Of a DNA stretch of 38,192 nt, positions 23,174 to 31,317 are shown in pieces (the stretch's first letter is position 1; each line of letters starts with the position of its first letter). The DNA is taken from the NCBI GenBank assembly GCA_958445065.1, contig CAUCQW010000021.1, positions 1 to 38,192 on the forward strand. Direction: 5' to 3'. The translations under genes were made by a program, and so were the position numbers. The notes below the pieces were generated by a model. It did not search any database. It worked only from the letters and a program-made list of their open reading frames with translations, and was not told the DNA's origin. The DNA comes from an uncultured Collinsella sp. GTDB taxonomy: Bacteria > Actinomycetota > Coriobacteriia > Coriobacteriales > Coriobacteriaceae.

Positions 23174-23536
23174 CTAGAATGTCGCGGACCACAGCCCGTG
23201 CAGGTTGCAGTAGGCATAGACGGTACCGGTCTTGGAGCCGCCCGCGAAAAACGTCGCGGGCTTCATGCCGGGCTGGAGGTAATGGACCTCCAGACGGCCC
23301 TCGGCCTCAAGGGCGATCCACTCAATGTAGTGCTCGGGCAGGCTGGGGTGCTCGACCGAGCCAACGCGTGCGCGAATCACGTGACCGTCGCGCTCGGTCT
23401 CGACGACGGGCACGTGCTTCTCGTGCGCCGCGTCCTCAGTATTTGCGGTCAGCTCCGTGCAACCGGCAGGGGTCGCAACGCCGTCGCCAAGGGCAGCGAT
23501 GAGCTTACCGTCGGGGTCCTTAAAGAATTTCGCCAT
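23174..23536 (-). CDS. Superoxide reductase (neelaredoxin/desulfoferrodoxin family) without the N-terminal rubredoxin-like iron site
   Basis: The enzyme reduces superoxide to hydrogen peroxide at a non-haem Fe(His)4Cys centre, an anaerobe defence. The 120-residue protein has the full ligand set: EKHVPVV with Lys40 and His41, VEHPSLPEHYIEWI with His63 and His69, and YCNLHGLW with Cys110 and His113. The N-terminal 35 residues (MAKFFKDPDGKLIAALGDG) resemble the desulforedoxin domain in outline but have none of the four iron-binding cysteines, so only centre II is present. ATG 23536 has AAAGGAG upstream; the longer frame is not coding. It lies 166 bases downstream of the SNF2 gene and ends with its own hairpin. 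Confidence 0.92.
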   Translation of the reverse strand: MAKFFKDPDGKLIAALGDGVATPAGCTELTANTEDAAHEKHVPVVETERDGHVIRARVGSVEHPSLPEHYIEWIALEAEGRLEVHYLQPGMKPATFFAGGSKTGTVYAYCNLHGLWSATF

Positions 23537-23701
23537 GATGTTCTCCTTTGCTGATGTGCCAATGTTCTTGATGGTTCTTATGCCCAAAGGCAGACAAACC
23601 ATCCACGGCATTGCAAATGAACACATAACGGATCAGGCAAGCGGTCGGGCCAAAATGCGTCGACCGTCCTGTCCGCTCCAGCAGTCCCACCCCGCGCGCG
23701 G

Positions 23702-26700
23702 CTAGCGACCGTCGCCACCGAGCAGCGCCAGAACATCCTCGCGCGTAAACAGTGCCGACGAGATACCATCGCCGCCGAGCACGCTGTTGACCAGATCGCG
23801 CTTGGACTCCTGCATCTGCATAATGCGCTCCTCGATCGTATCCTTGGCGATGAGTTTGTACACGGTCACGGTGTGCTGCTGGCCAATGCGGTGGGCGCGG
23901 TCGGTCGCCTGGTCCTGTGCCGCCACGTTCCACCACGGGTCGTAGTGGATGACCACGTCGGCGGCCGTCAAATTGAGACCCACGCCGCCCGCCTTGAGCG
24001 AAATCAAGAACACCGGCACCTCGCCCGCCTGGAACTGCGCAACCATCTTGGCGCGGCTCTCCTTAGACGATGCGCCCGTAAGCTTAAGGAAGGCGATATC
24101 CTCCTTTGCCAGGCGCTTACCGATAATATCGAGCATGCCCGTAAACTGGCTGAACAGCAAGATGCGATGACCGCCGTCGAGCGCGCCGTGCACGAGCTCC
24201 ATGCACGTATCGAGCTTGGCGCTTCCCGCCTTGTAGTCCGCATAGTGCAGATGCGGGTCGCAGCAGATCTGACGCAGCTTGGTGAGCTCGGCAAGCACCT
24301 TGAGCTTGTCTTTCTTAAACTCGGATGCCTCGCGGTGCTGCACCTGCTGGGCGATGCGGTCCTGGTTGGCCAGGTAGAGCTTGCGCTGCTCTCCGGTAAG
24401 CTGCGCCATCACCGTGTCTTCGATCTTCTCGGGCAGGTCGGTCACCACGTCTTCCTTAACGCGACGCAGCACAAACGGCGACACAAGCGCCTGCAGACGA
24501 GCGGCGCTGTCGCCCTCGGCATGCTCGACGGGACTCTCAAAGCGCTTGGCAAATGAGTCGCGCGTACCCAAAAGGCCCGGCATCAAAAAGTCGAAGATGC
24601 TCCAGAGCTCGGACAGGCGGTTTTCGATGGGCGTGCCCGTCAGGGCAAAGCGCACGCCGGCCGGCAGGCGCTTGGCGGCGCGGGCCACCTGGGTGAGCGG
24701 GTTTTTAATGTACTGGGCCTCGTCGAGTACCACGCGGGCAAAGTCCTGCTCGACGTATTCGTCGATATCGCGGCGCATGAGATCATACGACGTCACGACC
24801 ACGTTGTGCTCGGCGGCACCGGCAATTTGCACGCGACGCTGGGCCTTGGCGCCCACGATGGCACACACATCAAGCGAGGGGGCAAAGCGCTCCAGCTCGG
24901 CAGCCCAGTTGTACACGAGCGACGCGGGGCATACCACGAGCGTGGGCTTGGTATCCCCCGCCTCCACGCGCGCCAGAATGTGCGCGATCATCTGCAGCGT
25001 TTTGCCCAGGCCCATATCGTCGGCCAAGATGCCGCCTAGGCCCAGGTGCTCAAGCGAGCCGAGCCACTGGTAGCCGTCGACCTGGTAGCCACGCAGTGTG
25101 GCCTTGAGCGAGGCGGGCACCGTAAAGTCCATCTTGCCGAGCGTGTCCAGGCGCTCGACGGTACGGAGGAACGCAGCGTCGCGATCGGCCTCAAGCGCTG
25201 GCGTGCGCGCGAGCATGCTATCGACAAACAGGGTGCTCGACGCGGGAAGCGACATGCCGTCGAGCAGGTCGACGGCATCGACGCCCAGGTCCTCGGCAAG
25301 TCCAAACGCGGCGCGCGCTCCCTCGTCCAGGCGAACGATGTCGCCGGACGTAAGGCGCGCGAACGTCTGGTGGCGCTTATACGAATCGAGATAGATGGCA
25401 AGGTCGGCCGCCGAAAGCCCGCTCGCACCCAGCTCGACGTCGAGCAAGTTGCTCTTGACGGTGGCGCGCACCGAGAGCTTAGGCGCAGGGCGCACCGAGA
25501 TCTGGCGCAGGCGGTCGCTGAGCATGACCTCGCCCAGCTCGGACAGAGCAGACAGGCCCTCGGTCAACAAGTGGAACAGGCTCTCGTCATCGCGCTCCTC
25601 AAATGCCAGGCCGCCCTCGTAAAAGTCGAAATACAGGGCAGCCGTGTCCATAACGCGAAACTCCGCCACCGTATCGCGGGGCGGAACGCCGGGGCGTTGC
25701 TCTTCGAAAGGACTGCCCGGAGCACCAAGACTAAAGAGATCTGCCGACCAATCGCCGTAGGCCACCGTAATCTTGCAGGTCACAAGACCATCGTCGACGC
25801 CAATCGCCATGGCAAAACTCGGCTCGGGCGCCACGGCGTCAAGTACGGCGGGAGCGGTCAGGTCGGTGTAGTCGCGCAAGATGGGCAGCGCCATGCGGCA
25901 GAACTCACCCACCTGGTCGGCAGCGATATGGACCGGCGTGCGGCAGGGCAACAAGTGCGATAGGAACGGCGCCGCATGTTGGGCAAACGCCGCGTCGGTA
26001 CGGCGCGCGCGGCGCGTATCGACCAGATAGGCTGCGTCACCTGCGACAAAGCAGTACGTATCGGCCGGCAGGCGCAAGTCGTAGCTGCCTCCCGCCGCCG
26101 GTGCAATCTTGGCGGCAAGGAGCGGCGGGCGCTTAGCCGGGACTTCGCCCTCCCCCTGCGGCGACGGCTCGACCGCCACCTCGTAGGAGCGATGCGTCGT
26201 CGTCCCCCGCGACCAAGCAGGCTCAAAGGACATGGTCCTGCCGCGCAGCAGGTCCAGCACGGACACGATGGAATACTCGGATACCGGCAACTGACGCTCG
26301 GCAACAAAGCCGCTGCGAGCAAAGTCATACGATGCCGAGCGCGAACTCGTGATGTCGCTCAGGTAGGCGACCGTCATTGCGACAAAGTCGAGCAGCTTTG
26401 TCGACACGTCATCGAAAGCCTCGGGTACATGGGCAAACGTAAGCTTCTTGCCATAGGAGAACGTACCACCACGCACATAGGCATCGGCCATGCCGTCGAT
26501 ATCCTTAACCACGTAGGACACCGAACCGCAGCGAATGCGAAACTCGAGCGCCCAGTTAAAGCGATCGGCAAACAGCGGATTGTAGTACGGCACCAGCGAG
26601 GGCTCCAGCACCGCTTTGGGCGCATCGGGGTCAATGGTGCCGGCGAGCTTGCGACGCATGGCCGCGAGCTCGTCCATGCGCGCGTCCGAAAGATCGGAAA

Positions 26701-27175
26701 GCGCCGCCACAAGGCTCGGGCTCGTGGGGACGGGCGCAGGGAAGGGAAAGTTGGGGTTGACCGAAGATGCGCTAGGCGCGGGGCGTGCGGACTGTTTGGA
26801 TTGTGCGGGCGGTGCCGTAAACGTGCGGACCGGCGTACGCAGGCCCTCGACAGGCTCGGCGCCACTGGCATCCAGATACGCCAACGCCGTGGCGATGGCG
26901 TGCTTGCACATGCCGGAATAGCGGAAGGCAGCGGGGCAATCGCAGTCGTAGTCAATAACCTCGTGCTCGTCCATATCGAGCGCCACGTGCGTCTTGTACA
27001 GGTCGCCGCGCGAGCCACGCACCGTGCCCTCGATGTTCACGTTTTTGGAGAAGCGCGAGCCGGAGTCCTCAAACGACAGCACGGCACCGTTGAGCATGAG
27101 CGAGCGCCCCTTCATAAAGGTGCTGCTAAGCGCCGCCTCCTTACGAAGCGCCTGCACAAACGTCCCCTGCGCCAT
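23702..27175 (-). CDS. SWIM zinc-finger SNF2-family helicase
   Basis: The protein of 1157 residues is a bacterial SNF2-type DNA translocase. A SWIM zinc finger lies near the N-terminus (Cys78, Cys80, Cys90, His92 in DYDCDCPAAFRYSGMCKHAI). The ATPase begins at about 710 with LGGILADDMGLGKTLQM (Walker A), VVLDEAQYIKNP (about 818) and LTGTPIENRLSELWSIFDFL. The second RecA lobe has ILLFSQFTGMLDIIGKRL (about 1003) and QATDRAHRIGQQHTVTVYKL (about 1095). All ATPase motifs are intact. Such proteins remodel protein-DNA complexes or assist repair; the exact role in this group is not known. I choose ATG 27175 with GGAGGAAGTG directly before it; a GTG at 27193 is in frame. The gene follows dnaE across a 38-bp inverted-repeat element. 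Confidence 0.93.
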   Translation of the reverse strand: MAQGTFVQALRKEAALSSTFMKGRSLMLNGAVLSFEDSGSRFSKNVNIEGTVRGSRGDLYKTHVALDMDEHEVIDYDCDCPAAFRYSGMCKHAIATALAYLDASGAEPVEGLRTPVRTFTAPPAQSKQSARPAPSASSVNPNFPFPAPVPTSPSLVAALSDLSDARMDELAAMRRKLAGTIDPDAPKAVLEPSLVPYYNPLFADRFNWALEFRIRCGSVSYVVKDIDGMADAYVRGGTFSYGKKLTFAHVPEAFDDVSTKLLDFVAMTVAYLSDITSSRSASYDFARSGFVAERQLPVSEYSIVSVLDLLRGRTMSFEPAWSRGTTTHRSYEVAVEPSPQGEGEVPAKRPPLLAAKIAPAAGGSYDLRLPADTYCFVAGDAAYLVDTRRARRTDAAFAQHAAPFLSHLLPCRTPVHIAADQVGEFCRMALPILRDYTDLTAPAVLDAVAPEPSFAMAIGVDDGLVTCKITVAYGDWSADLFSLGAPGSPFEEQRPGVPPRDTVAEFRVMDTAALYFDFYEGGLAFEERDDESLFHLLTEGLSALSELGEVMLSDRLRQISVRPAPKLSVRATVKSNLLDVELGASGLSAADLAIYLDSYKRHQTFARLTSGDIVRLDEGARAAFGLAEDLGVDAVDLLDGMSLPASSTLFVDSMLARTPALEADRDAAFLRTVERLDTLGKMDFTVPASLKATLRGYQVDGYQWLGSLEHLGLGGILADDMGLGKTLQMIAHILARVEAGDTKPTLVVCPASLVYNWAAELERFAPSLDVCAIVGAKAQRRVQIAGAAEHNVVVTSYDLMRRDIDEYVEQDFARVVLDEAQYIKNPLTQVARAAKRLPAGVRFALTGTPIENRLSELWSIFDFLMPGLLGTRDSFAKRFESPVEHAEGDSAARLQALVSPFVLRRVKEDVVTDLPEKIEDTVMAQLTGEQRKLYLANQDRIAQQVQHREASEFKKDKLKVLAELTKLRQICCDPHLHYADYKAGSAKLDTCMELVHGALDGGHRILLFSQFTGMLDIIGKRLAKEDIAFLKLTGASSKESRAKMVAQFQAGEVPVFLISLKAGGVGLNLTAADVVIHYDPWWNVAAQDQATDRAHRIGQQHTVTVYKLIAKDTIEERIMQMQESKRDLVNSVLGGDGISSALFTREDVLALLGGDGR

Positions 27176-27195
27176 CACTTCCTCCAATCTCACCC

Positions 27196-27324
27196 GGGGT
27201 AGCTAATTTGGGACGGGGCTATTTTAGCTACCCCCATATGTCGGTTGAGATGCATTCCGACCCCGACTCATTCGCCGTCAGTCAAAGGGTAGCTAAAATA
27301 GCCCCGTCCCAAATTAGCTACCCC
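27196..27324. repeat. 129-bp element with perfect 38-bp terminal inverted repeats
   Basis: The left arm (27196-27233) begins GGGGTAGCTAATTTGGGACG, and the right arm (27287-27324) is its exact reverse complement. The 53 bases between show nothing coding. Each arm is itself palindromic at its ends (GGGTAGCTAA / TTAGCTACCC), so arms can fold alone or with each other. It lies between the 3' end of dnaE and the 5' end of the SNF2 gene. There is no transposase; it could be a MITE-like element or an attenuator-type structure. Confidence 0.85.
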
Positions 27325-27337
27325 GCCAACGCCGTCC

Positions 27338-30300
27338 TTAAATTACCGTCACTCTGCCTTGGTTACCCACAATCGCCTTTGCCTCTGCCAGCAGCGGAAT
27401 CGAGCGTGCGTTGACCTTGGCCGGCACCTCGGCACGCAGTACGCGCCCGTCCACCTGCTCGATAAAGATCTCCACGCGGTCGCCGCCCGGGTTAGTGGTG
27501 AGCACCGTGGCCAGGCGCGCCATATTGCCCTGGCTAAAGCGGCTGTTGGGCACCATGACCTCAAACACCTTGGGCTTGTTTTTCTCCTCGCTAAGCTCCA
27601 GCGGCACAATCTCCTGCGCGATGATCTGGTCGCCGCGGTCCGAGCGCTCGAGCTTGCCCTTAATGCGCACAAACGCATCGGACAGCTGTGCGCCGGTCTC
27701 GGGATCGACCTCGCCGTATAGATACCCCTCGGCCTCCTTGTAGGTCTTGGGGAACACCACGACCGTGGCCTCGCCTTCCATGTCCTCGAGCTGCACGATG
27801 CCCATGGGGTCGCCGTTTTTGGTCACGCGCTTGGACACGCTCGAGACCATGCCGGCCCACCACAGCGCCTTACCCTCGGGAATCTCCTGGTTGATGGTGC
27901 CGCCCGTGGGGTTCTGTACTTCGTAGCCGGTGTCGATCTGCGAGAACGAGAAGTCGCGCGCCTTACTGAGCGCATACTCAAACGGGCGCAGCGGGTGGTC
28001 CGAGACATAGATGCCCAGAACCTCCTTCTCCTGGCTCAGCTTAAGGTGGCGGTCCCACTCCTGGCCATCCGGATCGGGCACGCTCACCTCAAAGCCCGAG
28101 CCCTCAACGTCGCCAAACATATCGAAGAACGAGGTCTGACCGCTCGCGCGGTCCTTCTGGCGCTTTACCGCGGCGTCGATGATGTTCTCGGGGTTGTTCT
28201 TGTCCACAAAGTGCATCATCTGGCGACGCGGATACCCCGTGGAGTCGAAGGCGCCTGCCTTGATCAGCGATTCGATCACGCGACGGTTGGCCTGGCTCGA
28301 GTCCACGCGCTCGACAAAGTCGTGCAGCGTCTTAAACGGGCCGCCTGCCTCGCGCTCTGCGATAATCGCCTGCGCCACGCCGGTACCCACGCCGCGGATG
28401 CCGGCCAGACCAAAGCGCACGCCCTCCTTGGTAGCCGTGAACTCGGTGCCGGACTCGTTGACATCTGGCGAAAGCACGGGGATGCCGTCGTGACGGCATG
28501 CCGAGACGTAGTGCACGATCTTGTCGGTCTTGCCCGTATAGGACGTCAGAACGGCCGCCATGTACTCGTGCGGATAGTGCGCCTTGAGCCACGCCGTCTG
28601 CATAACCAGGATGGCGTAGCCGGCGGAGTGCGACTTGTTGAAGGCGTAGGATGCGAACTCGAGAACATCGTCCCAAATTTTCTGGGCGACCTCGCGCGTG
28701 TAGTTGTTCTTGATAGCGCCGTTCATCCAGTGGTCGTAGGTGGTCTCGTCCGAGCCATCCTCCCAGTGCAGCACCGTCGACGTAAGCAGCTTAATCTTTT
28801 TCTTAGCCACGGGCTTACGGATACGCGAGTCCGATTCGCCCTTGGAGAAGCCGCACATCTCGACGGAGATGAGCATAACCTGTTCCTGATAGACCATGGT
28901 GCCGTAGGTTTCGCCCAGGATGTCGTCCAGACGGTCGTCGTAGGAGACGGCCGGCTCCTTGCCGTTCATACGGTTGATGTAGGACGAGACCATGCCGGCG
29001 CCCAGCGGGCCCGGGCGGTACAGGGCGATCAATGCCACGACGTGTTTGTACTCGGTGGGCTTCATGTTCTTGATCGTGGCCGTCATGCCGGCGGACTCGA
29101 CCTGGAAGACGCCGGCGGTGTGGCCGGAGCCCATGAGCTTAAAGATCTCGGGATCGTCAAAGGGAATCTCTTCCTCTTTGATGTCGATGCCGAAGTTCTT
29201 TTTGATGTTTGCCTTGGCCTTGGAGATAACCGTCAGCGTGCGCAGGCCCAAGAAGTCCATCTTGAGCAGGCCCATGTCGGCGACGGTATGGCCCTCGTAC
29301 TGGGTAATCTCGACGCCGCCCTTGGTGTCGAGCTTGGTGGGCACGTGCTCGTTGACGGGGTCGCGGCAGATCAGAACGGCGCACGCGTGCACGCCCTCGC
29401 CACGGGTGAGGCCCTCGATCGAGAGCGCCGTGTCGATGATGCGGCGAGCGTCGTCGTCCTTTTTATAGGCCTCGGCAAAATCGGGGTTAAACAGATCCTC
29501 TTTGCCGGGTTGCTTTTCGAGCACCTGCTTGAGCTTGACCTTGGGGTCGCTCGAGACCATCTTGGACAGGCGCTGGCCCATGTAGACCGGGTAGTCCAGG
29601 ACGCGCGCGGCGTCGTTGATGGCCTGCTTGGCCTTGATGGTCGAGTAGGTGATGACGTGGGTGACCTTCTCGGGGCCGTAGAGCTGACGAACGTGCTCCA
29701 CGACCTCGAGGCGTCGCTCATCGTCGAAGTCCATATCGATATCGGGCATCTCGGTACGTTGCGGGGACAGGAACCTCTCGAACATCAGGCCGTTCTCGAG
29801 CGGGTCGAACGCGGTGATGTTCATGGCGTAGGCGACGATAGCGCCGGCGGCCGAGCCACGGCCGGGGCCGACGCCGATGCCGTTGTCCTTAGCCCATTGC
29901 ACGTACTCGGCAACGATCAAAAAGTAGGCGGCAAAGCCCTTGTCGCAAATGACCTTGTATTCGTACTCAAAGCGCTCTTTGATGTTGACGCCACCGATCT
30001 CGCGCGTGGCCCAGTCGTCGCCATAGTGCTGGCGCAGGCCCTTCTCGCACTCGCGGCGGAACTGGCTCTCGTGCGTCTCGCCGGGATCGAGCAACGGAAA
30101 GCGCGGCAGGATGATAGAGTCCCAGTCCAGCTCAACGTAGCACTTGTCGGCGATCTCGAGCGTGTTGTCGCAGGCCTCGGGGCAATACGGGAACATCGCC
30201 CGCATCTCCTCCTCGGTCTTCATGTAAAACTCCGAGCCGGTCATGCGCATGCGGTTGGGGTCATCGACCTTGGCGTTCATGCCAATACACATGATGACGT

Positions 30301-31141
30301 CCTGCACGGGCGCATCCTCGCGGCGCAGGTAGTGGAAGTCGTTGGTGGCGATGACCTTGACGCCCACCTGCTTGGCGATGTCGATGAGCGTGCGGTCCAT
30401 CTGCTCGTCAGTCAGGCCGTTGTCGGTGGTGATGCCGTGTTCCTGGATCTCGATGTAGAAGTCACCGGGCTCGAAGGTATCACGGAAGGTCTCGGCCCAC
30501 TTGATGGCGCCTTTCATGTCGCCGCGGTCGATGTATTTGGGGATGATGCCCGCGATACAGGCGCTCGTGCAGATCATGCCCTTGGCATGGCGGCGCAGGT
30601 TGTCGAGCGTCACGCGCGGCTTGTAGTAAAAGCCCTGCACGGCGGCCTCGGAGACCGTCTGCATTAGGTTGACGTAGCCCTCCTGGTCCTTGGCCAGAAG
30701 GATCATGTGGTAGAGCTCGGGCTTGTGGTCGCGGGCAAGGGTCTCGTCCGGCGTAAAGTAGACCTCGCAGCCAAAGATGGGCTTGATGACCAGGGGCGGT
30801 TTGAGCTCGTCGATGTTGCCCTTCTCGTCCCACATGGCCATGTCTTTGACGTACTGGGCATGCTCGCGCGGGTTTGCCTCGGGGTCGGGCTCCACCAGCT
30901 CGTCGCGGCGGTCCTTTTCCAAGAAGGCCTTGTCGTGGCTCCAGGTTTTGTACTCGGGCGTGTTGTGATTGACGGCGTCGCAGGCCAGCGCCAGGTCGGG
31001 CACGCCATACATGTAGCCGTGGTCGGTAATGGCCACGGCGGGCATGCCAAGTTCAACGGCACGATTGACCATATCCTGGATACGGGTTGCGCCGTCGAGC
31101 ATGGAGAAAACAGTGTGATTGTGCAGATGGACGAATGCCAT
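27338..31141 (-). CDS. dnaE: DNA polymerase III alpha subunit
   Basis: DnaE is the replicative polymerase catalytic subunit. The 1267-residue protein has an N-terminal PHP domain (FVHLHNHTVFSMLDGATRIQ, AITDHGYMYGVPDLA), the polymerase core with catalytic aspartates in PDIDMDFDDERR and VGPGRGSAAGAIVAYAMNIT, the fingers region, the tandem HhH region (FGLAGIRGVGTGVAQAIIAE), and a C-terminal OB-fold (GDPMGIVQLEDMEGEATVVV). The length is a little over the usual 1160-1180. The PHP domain has an acidic insertion after residue 70 (DELVEPDPEANPREHAQYVK). Start ATG 31141 has a GGAG about 11 bases upstream. The addA-dnaE gap contains a long imperfect hairpin. Confidence 0.97.
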   Translation of the reverse strand: MAFVHLHNHTVFSMLDGATRIQDMVNRAVELGMPAVAITDHGYMYGVPDLALACDAVNHNTPEYKTWSHDKAFLEKDRRDELVEPDPEANPREHAQYVKDMAMWDEKGNIDELKPPLVIKPIFGCEVYFTPDETLARDHKPELYHMILLAKDQEGYVNLMQTVSEAAVQGFYYKPRVTLDNLRRHAKGMICTSACIAGIIPKYIDRGDMKGAIKWAETFRDTFEPGDFYIEIQEHGITTDNGLTDEQMDRTLIDIAKQVGVKVIATNDFHYLRREDAPVQDVIMCIGMNAKVDDPNRMRMTGSEFYMKTEEEMRAMFPYCPEACDNTLEIADKCYVELDWDSIILPRFPLLDPGETHESQFRRECEKGLRQHYGDDWATREIGGVNIKERFEYEYKVICDKGFAAYFLIVAEYVQWAKDNGIGVGPGRGSAAGAIVAYAMNITAFDPLENGLMFERFLSPQRTEMPDIDMDFDDERRLEVVEHVRQLYGPEKVTHVITYSTIKAKQAINDAARVLDYPVYMGQRLSKMVSSDPKVKLKQVLEKQPGKEDLFNPDFAEAYKKDDDARRIIDTALSIEGLTRGEGVHACAVLICRDPVNEHVPTKLDTKGGVEITQYEGHTVADMGLLKMDFLGLRTLTVISKAKANIKKNFGIDIKEEEIPFDDPEIFKLMGSGHTAGVFQVESAGMTATIKNMKPTEYKHVVALIALYRPGPLGAGMVSSYINRMNGKEPAVSYDDRLDDILGETYGTMVYQEQVMLISVEMCGFSKGESDSRIRKPVAKKKIKLLTSTVLHWEDGSDETTYDHWMNGAIKNNYTREVAQKIWDDVLEFASYAFNKSHSAGYAILVMQTAWLKAHYPHEYMAAVLTSYTGKTDKIVHYVSACRHDGIPVLSPDVNESGTEFTATKEGVRFGLAGIRGVGTGVAQAIIAEREAGGPFKTLHDFVERVDSSQANRRVIESLIKAGAFDSTGYPRRQMMHFVDKNNPENIIDAAVKRQKDRASGQTSFFDMFGDVEGSGFEVSVPDPDGQEWDRHLKLSQEKEVLGIYVSDHPLRPFEYALSKARDFSFSQIDTGYEVQNPTGGTINQEIPEGKALWWAGMVSSVSKRVTKNGDPMGIVQLEDMEGEATVVVFPKTYKEAEGYLYGEVDPETGAQLSDAFVRIKGKLERSDRGDQIIAQEIVPLELSEEKNKPKVFEVMVPNSRFSQGNMARLATVLTTNPGGDRVEIFIEQVDGRVLRAEVPAKVNARSIPLLAEAKAIVGNQGRVTVI

Positions 31142-31242
31142 GTGATGAGCTCCGATGCGGGTTCGTGTTCTGACTGAACGATTTTACCGCACGGCACGGA
31201 CAGCACCCGAACCTAGCCAAACCAACACGGCTACTCACGCAG

Positions 31243-31305
31243 TTGCGGTGAAATGCGGACTGTTTGGCGGCTTTTTTGGCCAAAACAGTCCTTATTCCAC
31301 CGCAA
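31243..31305. repeat. Two-tier hairpin in the addA-dnaE gap
   Basis: The outer stem is TTGCGGTG (31243-31250) / CACCGCAA (31298-31305). The inner stem is GGACTGTTTGGC (31257-31268) / GCCAAAACAGTCC (31279-31291) with one bulged base. A T6 run is in the loop, not after the stem, so it is not a typical terminator. It may be a dispersed palindromic repeat like the other elements in this part of the window. Confidence 0.6.
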
Positions 31306-31317
31306 GTTATCTGAGGA

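Noticed and set aside
27995..30667. Open frame of 890 codons on the plus strand opposite dnaE
   Set aside because: Mirror effect of GC-rich codon use; dnaE on the minus strand is complete, and the antisense product is low-complexity with no domain.
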